From: Chondrus crispus
Taxonomy: Eukaryota; Rhodophyta; Florideophyceae; Gigartinales; Gigartinaceae
Direction of reading: 5' to 3'
Assembly: GCF_000350225.1 (NCBI RefSeq)
Contig: NW_005179353.1
Location: 362,173 to 426,172 of the forward strand
Length of the DNA: 64,000 nt
Below the pieces are notes generated by a model. The model had not been told where the DNA came from. It did not search any database and was given only the letters and a program-made list of their open reading frames with translations. This document shows positions 21,107 to 30,034 of the stretch, piece by piece. The translations under genes and the position numbers were made by a program. The number at the start of each line of letters is the position of its first letter. Within the stretch, counting starts at the first letter, position 1.

Positions 21107-22309
21107 TTAGTTGTGTTTGGGGCTCGGACCAGCAGGGCTTTGCTGATCCGCCCTGCCTTTTTCCTGTTTTACTCTGTCACTCTTCTTCTTCTCACAGTCA
21201 CGAGAGATGTGTCCAAGTTTCTGACAGTAGTGACATCGGAAGCTCGCGAAGCGGTCTTCTCTCAGCATGCCGTCTCTGCTTTTCTCTGTCCCTCCGTTTT
21301 CACGGACTTCACGCACCATCTCCGATCGATTGCCTTTTGCCGTAGATAAAGTAGCAACTCTGCATACCACCTCATCCAACGTTCCGGAGACGAGCTTCAC
21401 TTGATCCTGCAAGCGATTCGGCAGACCGTTTTTGAGACGATTAAGTAGCAGCCCATCGTCTATGACATCTGGGAGCAACAGAGAAGCCGAACGGAGACGC
21501 CATGCATATTTCTCAAATGTCTCAATTTTTTCGTTCCAGTACATCGCGAAAAATCGATCGCGAAGGGCAGATTGGTGAATTTCATTGCATAACCTCTTGG
21601 AAAGCAATTCCCAGAGCCTCTCACAGCTTACATCAGAATTGAAGCTGGCAATCTCCTCATACACCAATCTGGCATCTCCATCAAATGCCAACGGCAGCAG
21701 CCTTTTCATTCCCGCTTGTGTGGTTGGAAAATCTGCAGCCAATCTATCCCAACAGCGCTTTGCTACGAAGAATGATCCGTCCCCAATGCTCCTGCATCGA
21801 GTGCTCTGTAACCCTTTCTGATAGATCTTGTACGCAATATGCGTGGGATATATTTCATAATCTCCCGAGAATGGCCTTGAAGCATTTACTTCCATCCTAG
21901 AAGCTGCGTGGTCCATTCTTGCTGCATGGCGGCCACTGTCGACAAAAGTCCCTTGAGGAGCTTGGTATGTTGACAAATGCTCCTCCTCAACTCCTTCGTC
22001 CTCAAGGCTGGCAAGATGCTGTGACTGTGGCACAGAGGCAATTGCGCATGCCTCGCTAACATGCTTCTCTTGGAGATACTCGAAAGCCTTGAGGAGTTGT
22101 GACATGGAACTCTCCAGTTGCTCCATTCGCAGCATGGTTGAGGCATCCCGGCTTTGATTATTCACAAACGTTCCCGGTGTCACTTCCGCTTCTTCTCTCA
22201 GCGAAGGCCCATGATCGGGTGACGTCGGAACTTGCACAATTTCCGGCACATTCAGATCATCCGACGCTTCGTCGCCCCTTTCTGGATTGGCACGCGTCCC
22301 AGGTGCCAT
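21107..22309 (-). CDS. Ty3/gypsy Gag, unit 4
   Basis: Intact 400-residue Gag with a CCHC knuckle. Private A-to-V change in DQVKLVSG; tail variant DRVKQEKG shared with unit 2. Although this unit's pol is dead, gag is still open, so it could supply Gag in trans. Confidence 0.92.
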   Translation of the reverse strand: MAPGTRANPERGDEASDDLNVPEIVQVPTSPDHGPSLREEAEVTPGTFVNNQSRDASTMLRMEQLESSMSQLLKAFEYLQEKHVSEACAIASVPQSQHLASLEDEGVEEEHLSTYQAPQGTFVDSGRHAARMDHAASRMEVNASRPFSGDYEIYPTHIAYKIYQKGLQSTRCRSIGDGSFFVAKRCWDRLAADFPTTQAGMKRLLPLAFDGDARLVYEEIASFNSDVSCERLWELLSKRLCNEIHQSALRDRFFAMYWNEKIETFEKYAWRLRSASLLLPDVIDDGLLLNRLKNGLPNRLQDQVKLVSGTLDEVVCRVATLSTAKGNRSEMVREVRENGGTEKSRDGMLREDRFASFRCHYCQKLGHISRDCEKKKSDRVKQEKGRADQQSPAGPSPKHN

Positions 22310-22395
22310 CTTGACCTTCAACACTTAGAACCTTTTCGTCCCTTGTGCTATCACCTGCCGCAGCGAGCAGCTGCGCGCCTTTTACAATATTGTAA

Positions 22396-23090
22396 TGTTG
22401 CAGGTACAACCTGCAAGCGCAGTCCGCAGGATGTTGAGCAGTGATCTCCGGACAAATCAGACAGACTTGGTTCTCAGGAGATACACGAATGGATAAATCA
22501 ACAAAAACAGATGAACCCAATTTAGTCACACAGCACGTAGTCAAAGCCTAACGCGCAACAACAGTTGCAGATCAGCAACAAACACAATATAAAACAGCCG
22601 TACTGCAAGCCAACAGCTGCAGCCTCAACGACAGACCACGGTGGGAATCAGCAAACAACCGCAACAGCAGTCACAGCCAAACTAGCGACGACTCAGACGC
22701 CAGCGCGCTTCCCCCCTTCCTCCTTCGCTCACCCCCCGCTTCCCTCCATCCTTCTCAAATACCCCATCCTATGTCCCTTCGACCACCAGCCAGGAACTGA
22801 CAGACCCCTCTCACCTGCCACGTTCACCGCGTCCTCCCTTGTCCAACGGACGTCTAGACCTCTTTGCCAAGTCCCTTCCACGATCCCTTTTGACTCGAAC
22901 GGTTGCGTCCAGCCATGAAGCAAGATCCATAATTGAAACATGTCTTGGAATGAACAGCACTGCAATCGTCCGGTGTGTCCGCACACTGCGCAATTTGCAG
23001 TGTCAGCACCTACACGTTTTCGTACTGCCAATCCCGATTACTCACTATGGTTGATCCAGATTCCTCATCCGCTGCGCACAACGTGCAACA
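22396..23090 (-). repeat. Terminal LTR of the array (5' LTR of unit 4)
   Basis: 695 bp, ending at 23090 where similarity to the array stops after CAACA. Host sequence GTACC follows. A five-base target duplication would be looked for at the far left end of the array, which is outside the window. It has private substitutions (for example AATCGTCCGG instead of AATCGACCGG). Confidence 0.82.
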
Positions 23091-23264
23091 GTACCTTCCT
23101 AGTAAACCTTTTAGAAACGCAAAAATCGCAGCGAGCAACGACAAAGTGCTCAAGGCAACCCTGCTTTCTACAAGAGCGTTTTCCGGCTACCGCAGAGACA
23201 ATTGAAACAGCTTCAACCGTGTTGTACTTCACTGTTCGAGTAGAATCTTGTTCCATCCTTCAGC

Positions 23265-24247
23265 ATGGAGCCAATGACTGACCGCGGCTTTCCAAAAATG
23301 CCAGAACCAGGCGGCCGAGCCCATACTTTGGAGTCCTCAGCCTCGATGTGCTGGACTCTTTTATTCCTGGCTTACTCTTCTTCGACATTTGTCAACGAAT
23401 TTGGACATGGATGGCAAGCAGCTTGGACGGTGCTATTAGTTTTGGTTCCAGTGTGCCTCGCCGGTGCAGCCAACATCATGGACGGTCGCCGCCGCGCAGT
23501 CCCTATATTGGCAATTTACATAGCGTATATCCTCATCCCGTCACTGCTTCAGCTCACAAAGCCAGACGACCACTCATCGCTTCGCTCCGAAATGGCCGAC
23601 CTGATTACCGTTCTTTGCATCTGGCTTCCACTGGAATTTAAGCTGTTGTCATCGGACATATCACCGACTGGAAAGGTTACAGCCTGGGGCTTGTTCACCG
23701 CAGCTTTGACAGTCGTGAACTGCTTCACAATTCTACGCCCTTTTCAAAGCTGGCCCACGCTCGTGACTTGGGCTACACTTTCAAGGTAACCCCAGTCGAT
23801 GTGCTGATAGCGCTAGCTGTGGGTGCTGCCTCTGATCTCATCACCGTTCCACTTGCCGCCCTAACCCGGTTTGCTGACGTCAAGACGCCACCTCGTTTAG
23901 ACGCGGCCAAAGAAGCCGCCACTTTCCTAGGCATATTCATGAACGGCGTTACCGAGGAGCTTATATTTAGGGGTATGATTCAGAATATGTTGGAGCAACG
24001 CCTAGGCCACCGGTCCATATCTGCACTACTCATCGCGTCTGGTGCCTTCGGCATTGCACACTTAGGGAAATCAAAACTTGGATATGACCCGCCAAACGTT
24101 CGATACATGGCCTCCGCCTGTGTCACCGGTGTTGCGTGTGGGTTCGTATGGCGACAAACCGGAAAAGTCACAGCTTCCGCGCTGACGCAGGCCACGTCGA
24201 ATTACATTATGTGGCGCGTCGCGTTAAGCAAAAAAGTTGGCCAGTAG
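23265..24247 (+). pseudogene. CPBP (CAAX-type) intramembrane protease, frameshifted
   Basis: This is a membrane protein of the CPBP/Abi glutamic protease family. The first frame (ATG 23265, to 23789) gives several hydrophobic segments. The second (about 23765-24247) carries the family motif EELIFRG (EExxxR) and a downstream H in GIAHLG, the expected catalytic pattern. The two frames overlap near 23740-23789 and join only with a one-base shift (one base missing). No plausible GT-AG intron fits the overlap. It is therefore a recent pseudogene or a sequence error. The gene starts only 175 bp from the retrotransposon array, so its promoter may have been displaced. It converges with the epimerase gene on the other strand, 82 bp apart. 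Confidence 0.75.
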
Positions 24248-24329
24248 ACAGCGTTTTTTCGCAGCTAGAGTCCCTGTATAGCACTTGACAATGATTTCCA
24301 CTCTTAAACTCACTGAGCACACTCTAATG

Positions 24330-25219
24330 CTAGTCTAGTTCGTCCCACAGGTCATCGTGCTTGTCAATATCGACCCATTCTCGGGTAGGGTTTTTCGTGT
24401 AGAGCGTGGCATTGAATTGTCCAGGTCGCCCATATGTCTCTCCATTAGCACCTTCGAAGCGAAACGGGTTACTTGACATGAGCACGCAGTTTGACTCCTC
24501 GCCGGGAAAAGCCGGAACAGAGATTCCCTTTTCCAAAAGTAGCTTTGAGGAAGATGTCGACCAGCTATAAAGTGGTAGCCCCCGGCAAACACATTTGATC
24601 CAAGCTTTGGTGCTTCTAAAGACACTAGCACTTCGGGTTTGATAAACGAATCTGCTGTCACATCAATTTTTCTTGGACCCGTCGAAAGATCCCAGCCAGA
24701 TGGTACATCAAGGCTCACAATCGCAAGCCGAGTTGAGATTAGCATCTCGTAAACAGTCCAGTACTGTTGTCGAATGTCCCCCCCATCAAAGCCAGTTCCA
24801 AGCAAGGCATCTACAACGATGTCATAATAAAACTCTAGCGTGCTGGGAATGAAGTCGTGCAAGTCGATTCCGGCTTCATCGCAGACAGATCGGAAATTAG
24901 CATGCTTAGATTGCTCTGCAGCATAGACCGCTGGTGCATAACCTCTCTTCTGCAGCTCTACAGCGACTTGCAATCCAATTAAGCCGTTTAAACCTGAGCC
25001 GCAAGCAGTAAACACATCTGATATTTCTTCTGAACCATAGCATTGTTGTAATGCATCACAAAATCCACTTGCACAGGTTCTAGCCATAACCACAACGTCC
25101 CCACCTGAGTATGTAATAGCATCATTAATGGCTTGATTTGCCAATTCCGGGGAAATATGAGTCTGCCGGGGTTTGGAGTTATCTCGTTGCTTACTGCTTT
25201 TGTCCACTTCCATTTGCAT
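24330..25219 (-). pseudogene. NAXE: NAD(P)H-hydrate epimerase-like protein (YjeF N-terminal domain), frameshifted
   Basis: The family repairs damaged NAD(P)HX. The main frame (ATG 25219) shows VVDALLGTGF and DVPSGWDLSTG, hallmarks of the YjeF_N fold, then KLGSN and HFIAGR. The C-terminal part (LLLEKGISVPAFPG, up to the stop at 24330) is in another frame. A one-base loss near 24555 (CTTCCTC) separates them. The glycine-rich nucleotide loop, NNGGDG in the family, reads LNGLIG here (from CGSGLNGLIGLQ), so the conserved Asp is gone even apart from the frameshift. The N-terminal region is short and unlike a transit peptide. This is either a decaying gene or a divergent pseudoenzyme with a sequencing error. 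Confidence 0.7.
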
Positions 25220-26353
25220 CGATATTCTGCCTTGCGACCTTCTGTGTCCTGCGACTCTGAAGTGCTTGGCACGGGCTCTCTTGGAGTTGCACAGAAATGC
25301 GTGAATTCATGGGTCTCGCCAATGGGCTCGAGACTTCAAACGCTGTCTTCTGAGAAGCCATGATTACACACGGAGGGATTCTTCTAATGCGACCAGCCTG
25401 GCCTATTCCCAAAACGATTGATTGGAGGTGAGAATGATGCAAAGCAAGCAAAATGTATTCTGGAGTGCAGCCTTTCTAGGGTGACGCTTGAATGCTTCAA
25501 GACTCCAGTCTCACGAAGCCTCTATGACTGTTTTCTGACTGCTGTGCACGTCCTAAAGCAGGAAATCGAAAATTGTGGCGGCAAGACGTACTTGAAGCTG
25601 GAGCCGAAAAGCTGTACTTGGTGTCCTCAACTGCTTGTGCTGCAATCTGCACTGATGTGTGCCCTGGGACTTTGCTTGGTCAATTTGAGGTCGTGGGATT
25701 ACTCAAAACACCGGTCAATCTCAAAAGAATGAAAAAATTCAATTTCAATGCCACACCAACCATCTTCCGTAATTTTTCAACGAGACGAAGCCCAGTTTTG
25801 TGAGATTGCTGTGTGTCTCAAGCAGTGTTACGAGGCATTCGGTTGCCAGGTGGCGGCTGGACACGCGTACCACGGGGCGGAGCGCATCCGTATACCGCCG
25901 AAGGACGGGCAAGCGAAAGGCGGGAAGGAGGGGGCGAGACAGCACGCGCGGGGAATTGGGGGTGCCAGCCACCGGGGAGACGAAGGGAAACCATAGGCCG
26001 CACGGGGCTCGGGCTGGGGCAGAAAGACCGCGCAGGTCGCCGGCCGAGGGCGCGAAGGGAAAATGGCACGAGGGGGTGGCTACCGGTGGGGCAAGGGGAA
26101 GCTGGATCGAAGGGGAAATTACGGGAGGGAGGGTTGGGGATAGCCGACTCATCCCGGGGAACGTGTACTTAAGAAGCCATCCCCGAAGATAGGAAGGGGG
26201 AGGCAGCAGACTTGTGAGGAGTAAAAGAATACGGGTGGATTCCCGTCATTACAGGTCGCTCGGTGCCCCGCGGCAGAATTGCCGCAACAGCACCCCTCAA
26301 TATACTTTCCTCGCGTCTTTCGCGCTCACAATGTCAAGAATGACAAGCACCTC
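25220..26353. other. No gene recognised; GC-rich patch at 25840-26130
   Basis: Short open frames occur on both strands, and between 25748 and 26192 three plus-strand frames and a minus-strand frame overlap. This is what GC-rich noncoding DNA gives by chance. No domain or motif is recognisable. Confidence 0.5.
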
Positions 26354-26387
26354 TAGCTATGGCACTATTGGGGGGATGGCACTATAT
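26354..26387 (+). repeat. 34-bp direct repeat, copy 1 (copy 2 at 26898-26931)
   Basis: Core TAGCTATRGCACTATTGGGG, continuing GGATGGCACTATAT. The two copies differ at one base and lie 544 bp apart, enclosing the foldback MITE and the ACACGTG minisatellite. Variants of GCACTATAT/CACTATTG recur between them (about 26475-26517), so this is an older repeat family, not a simple target duplication. Confidence 0.6.
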
Positions 26388-26542
26388 AAAGGAGGCTCAA
26401 ATACATATATTTCGGGACAAAGCACACTGCTAACACAAACACAACAAAGCCTGTATAACACAACTAAATAATTAGCACTATATAGAGGGAAGCACTACTA
26501 AAGTAGGCACTATTGAGCAACCACCCTGTAACATATAATGGC

Positions 26543-26680
26543 TGTCGCGCGACAAGATTTACAAAAGCTGTATGGCTGGCCAGCCATACTGGAACTAGAT
26601 TAATTTTTGTTAATTTTTTAGAGGTTGATTCTAGTATGGGTAGCCACCCATACAGCTTTTGTAGATCTTGTCGCGCGACA
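26543..26680. mobile_element. Foldback MITE-like element, 138 bp
   Basis: The two ends form inverted arms of about 50 bp with a handful of mismatches. The tip is TGTCGCGCGACA, itself a perfect palindrome, followed by AAGAT-Y-TACAAAAGCTG. The left arm contains GTATGGCTGGCCAGCCATAC, a perfect 20-bp palindrome, and the right arm the near palindrome GTATGGGTAGCCACCCATAC. The AT-rich centre is noncoding. No target-site duplication is obvious beside the tips. The structure suits a non-autonomous element or a hairpin-forming element. Confidence 0.6.
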
Positions 26681-26688
26681 AACACATC

Positions 26689-26807
26689 ACACGTGTGGAC
26701 CCAAATGCAATGTATTACACGTGTTGATCGATATGCAATGTTTTACACGTGGCGACCAAAATGCAATGTAATACACGTGGTGACCAAAACGCAATGTTTT
26801 ACACGTG
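26689..26807 (+). repeat. 28-bp minisatellite with CACGTG in every unit
   Basis: Units start at 26689, 26717, 26745 and 26773 with ACACGTG and contain a degenerate ...CAAAATGCAATGTWTT; a partial fifth begins at 26801. CACGTG is a bHLH/bZIP (E-box/G-box) core, though a binding role is only a guess. There is no spacer structure, so this is not a CRISPR array. Confidence 0.7.
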
Positions 26808-26939
26808 CGAGAAGCTGGTGGATGATGATTGGCCGATTATGATACGGAATCGTATACAGTGCCTCCTACGATATAGTTCTATAGCGTGACATACCTTTAG
26901 CTATAGCACTATTGGGGGGATGGCACTATATCCCTGTGC

Positions 26940-27300
26940 TCCGTTTTGTGACGATTTAGGGCGTCACAAAAAGTGAGACGATTTGTGTGACGATTTGTGA
27001 GAGTTTTGCTCTTTTCGCCGCCTTCATCTCATTCGTCTCACGCCATCTTCTTATTCGTCACACATGGTTTGTGAATATTTGTTGAATTGTAGCACTTTTT
27101 GAGAACGTTTTGTGATCATGACAAAAATCGTCTCAAACATCACACATTTTCGTGAATCTTTTGTGACGGTTTTGTGAGACGCATCTCAAAACTCTCAAAC
27201 GTCAACCTTGAAATAAAAACTCTCACACTGATAATGTGCATTTTGTGATGGCAGTGTGCATTTTGTGATGGCTTTGTGTGAGTTGTGTGAGGGGATCACG
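26940..27300. repeat. Region dense in TTTGTGACG/CGTCACAAA-type motifs
   Basis: Variants of GACGATTTGTG, TTTTGTGACG, GTGAGACG and their inverses (CGTCTCA, CGTCACA) recur many times on both strands. No open frame covers it. It may be the subterminal region of an unrecognised DNA transposon, where repeated transposase-binding motifs are usual, but no matching ends were found. Confidence 0.4.
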
Positions 27301-27568
27301 AAGATCACATATGAAAGTGTTTGTTTATTGACAAGGTGCACCTGAGACGGTAAGGAATCACCTTACTCGCCCAGGACCGCTCGTAAAGTAGACAAGGACC
27401 ACTAAAGTAGAATTAGTCATCCTACTGCCATTGGTCTAATTGTTTGAGAAAATTAACGGTGGCACGATATTGACTAAGTAACCATCACCTCCTTTAGAAT
27501 TCCATAATGCCTAGCTGGACAATAAATGGAGTGCATACCACCGATTGCACAAATGGTTGGATAAACCG

Positions 27569-27786
27569 CTCTGTCTCTCCCTCTGTATCTCTCTGTCTGT
27601 CTCTGTCTCTGTCTCTCTCTATGTTTATACCCATCTCTCTATATGTTTATCCAATTCTTTATGGTGACCATCTATCTATGTGTGTGTCCATCTCTCTATA
27701 TTTGTGTCCATCTCTCTTCCTTGTATCCCTCTCTCTCTCTATCCCTCCCTCTCCGCCTCTCTGGCTGCATCTCCTCTTCCCTCTAT
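27569..27786. repeat. CT-rich microsatellite
   Basis: Interrupted (TCTCTG/TCTCTC)n with CCATCTCTCTAT sub-repeats. Low-complexity sequence; frames through it are not genes. Confidence 0.8.
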
Positions 27787-28011
27787 CTGTTTATGTAAAC
27801 AAGTGTCTTTAAAAAGATTTTTGGGGTTTCCTTCCCTATACTCTATATTGTAGTCCCATTTTCTCTGCAGTATTCGTGAAGGTGCGTTGTTGTCGTACGA
27901 AAGCGACGCTTTTTCAGTGACTGGGGCGGACACGAATTGTCGGCACTTATAAATACTTGTTTGTCTATGAGAGGTGGACGTTGAAAAAGGTGGTTGTGAG
28001 GTGGGTTGCGT

Positions 28012-28747
28012 CCTGTGATCAGTGGCCACTGATCACAGGCCGGCGGGGGGGTGTCGCACTACACCGTCATTGCTGTATAAAATTGCAAAATATTGATGCA
28101 AATTTTGAGAGTTAGGACCTGTGATCAGTGGGGAGCTGTGATCAGTGGCCACTGATCACAGGCCGGCAGGGGGTGTCGTACGACATCGTCATTGCTGTAT
28201 AAAATTTGCAAAATTTGGTGGCAAATTTTGCAGGATGGGAGCTGTGATCAGTGGCCACTGATCACAGGCCGGCAAGGGTGTCGTACGACACCGTCATTGC
28301 TGTAAAAAATTTGCGTACTTCTCAAAACACAGTTGTCTTCATGACCCTGCTGCATATTTGCATCATTTTTGAACAAACGTATACGTGTTCCTGCTGTACT
28401 TTCTGTATCCTGTGCAAATGCATTATTTACGTATTTTAATTAGTTCTAACTCTCCGTTGGCGTCGTGTGATCAGCCGCCGCTGATCACATGCCTGACAGG
28501 GGTGCCGTACGACACTAGGTATCATTTCCCACCAAAGTATAATCACAATTCAATACCATCCAAATTTTGCAAATTTTACATCAAGGACGGTGACGGACGG
28601 CACCCCTCGCCGGCCTGCGATCAGTGGCGACTGATCACAGCTCCCAAATCTCAAAATTTGCACCCCAAATATTGCAAATTTTTACAGCAATGACTATGTC
28701 GGACGGCATTCTTCGCCGGCCCGTGATCAGTTGCCACTGATATCAGG
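28012..28747. repeat. 736-bp foldback built of repeated TGATCA palindromes
   Basis: Six copies of an extended palindrome with core TGATCAGTGGCCACTGATCA lie at 28012-28039 (28 bp, perfect), 28136-28161, 28242-28267, 28466-28489, 28615-28640 and 28721-28747. In the left part each is followed by GGCCGGC, GGGTGTCGTACGACA and GTCATTGCTGTA then AAATTTGCAAA. In the right part the same string appears in inverted order and strand. The whole block is therefore an imperfect large inverted repeat whose units are themselves palindromic. No protein-coding frame is supported. It could be a satellite-like array or a non-autonomous foldback transposon. Confidence 0.75.
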
Positions 28748-30034
28748 ACGCATCCGGTTCAAATACGTAAACATTGCCTTTAAATCCGATGCAAATTTAT
28801 ACAGCAAGGACTGTGTCGCGCGACGCAGGAAGTATTCGGACATTTTCTCCCTTTTAGAAACCAGCGGCCGTCGAGAACGCCGAGCCGAAACCCAACCCCG
28901 GCCTTCCCCAGAACGTGCATATGCGGAGGTGCCATCATTAAGCGTACGCAATCTTCGGGCTATTTTTAAACCAAGGTAATCGCGGGCTCCAGGCAGCCGA
29001 CTCATTGCTTTCTCAATATCCCCACCCTTTCCAACGTCAGCCCGAAAAATGAAAAGTCATGCGCAACGCGCTGTGGCATGAAGTTCAGCTAACGCCATTT
29101 TCCATCTGGACCGGAATTACCATCATTACAACAACCGTGCCTCTGCGCCCCGCATCCTTAGGACGGGATTCTAGGGCATTATAATGTATATCGCAAGCTT
29201 GTGTTGCTCGAGCGCGTTCACCAGGCGGGAGGATTCTGACGAATATTCGTGCTCACTTGTAGTCCTCAAACGCAATAAAGTTCGTTTACGTACTGCAGTT
29301 TCATATGACTAATGCAATGATTTGATATTCGTTTCTTTTTTCGGCGTCTGTAGGGTTCACTAGCACCACTTGTACACACCGTGCCTGGCCTTATTCCACG
29401 GTCACCCATTCTGAGGGTGAGTTTTCTCCCTCCTTGATATAAAGACCGGTACGGACACGTAGGGTCCGTACGTTACCGTGTGTAAAATCTGGCTTGAGGC
29501 CTAATTCTAAACGGTCCCGAACTCTTCTTCTGATTACCGCTCAAGTGATTCTAGTGGTGACAGTGATTCACAGAGGAAGGGCACTGATGAGGACGACATC
29601 CAAGAGTAGGTACTGGGTAATTCATACTTTCAATAGCGAGAACAGTATCATCATCACTCTGTAGTGACACTTCTATCTTCATTGCACAATTAAATCTAAA
29701 GCAACTATGATTAAAAGAACAGTAATTCAATGACACATGACTGACTTTCAAAGCAATCCGGACTGGATGATGTCGGTACCTTTGGAGCCCATACCCAGCT
29801 GTTCACTTGCACGTCTAAGTCCCATGGTATTTAGATGCTGCACAGAGCCGTGCATCTTTAAATGTGACCGTTACAAAAATATCGATTTCACAAAAAACAC
29901 ATATGTCTATATACTGACTACGTTCCAATGGTTACCCCCAACTCTTTACTCTTCGGTATATATTTCAAACAAATTTCTCAAGTATCACTTTCCAAGGGAA
30001 ATTAACAGAGGACGATACCATCCACCAGTTGATA
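28748..30034. other. No gene recognised
   Basis: AT-richer spacer. A short Ser/Asp/Glu-rich open segment at about 29521-29610 ends in ...DEDDIQE and a TAG, and might be the C-terminal end of a lost gene. Nothing else is supported. The frame of the next gene is open back to about 29920. Confidence 0.4.

Larger units (their letters stand above)
1..23090 (-). mobile_element. Tandem array of four Ty3/gypsy LTR retrotransposons sharing LTRs
   Basis: Positions 1, 5688, 11375, 17062 and 22749 begin the same sequence, so the period is exactly 5687 bp. Each unit holds one LTR and one internal region with gag then pol on the minus strand. Domain order PR-RT-RNaseH-IN-GPY/F-chromodomain-like is that of Ty3/gypsy (Metaviridae), chromovirus-like. 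Similarity stops at 23090 after CA, exactly where an LTR should end, and host sequence follows. The left end lies outside the window, so neither the total copy number nor a target-site duplication can be judged. Units differ by scattered substitutions only. A collapsed or expanded assembly is possible, but private substitutions in each unit argue that the copies are real. Confidence 0.93.

Noticed and set aside
22940-23281. 113-codon ORF running from the last LTR into host DNA
   Set aside because: A chance chimera across the LTR/host border, in a frame unrelated to the protease gene that follows.
23735-23800. GT-AG intron to explain the protease frame change
   Set aside because: The only AGs after the GTAACC are 10-30 bp away or would delete conserved sequence; a one-base shift is simpler.
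25748-26192. Overlapping ORFs of 82-135 codons on both strands
   Set aside because: Three registers are open at once in a GC-rich purine-biased patch; composition explains it.
26689-26807. CRISPR-like array
   Set aside because: Repeats are degenerate, contiguous and without spacers, in a eukaryotic context.
29521-29616. Ser/Asp-rich segment as an upstream exon of the 30035 gene
   Set aside because: No GT donor joins it to the AG at 30010 in a stop-free frame.
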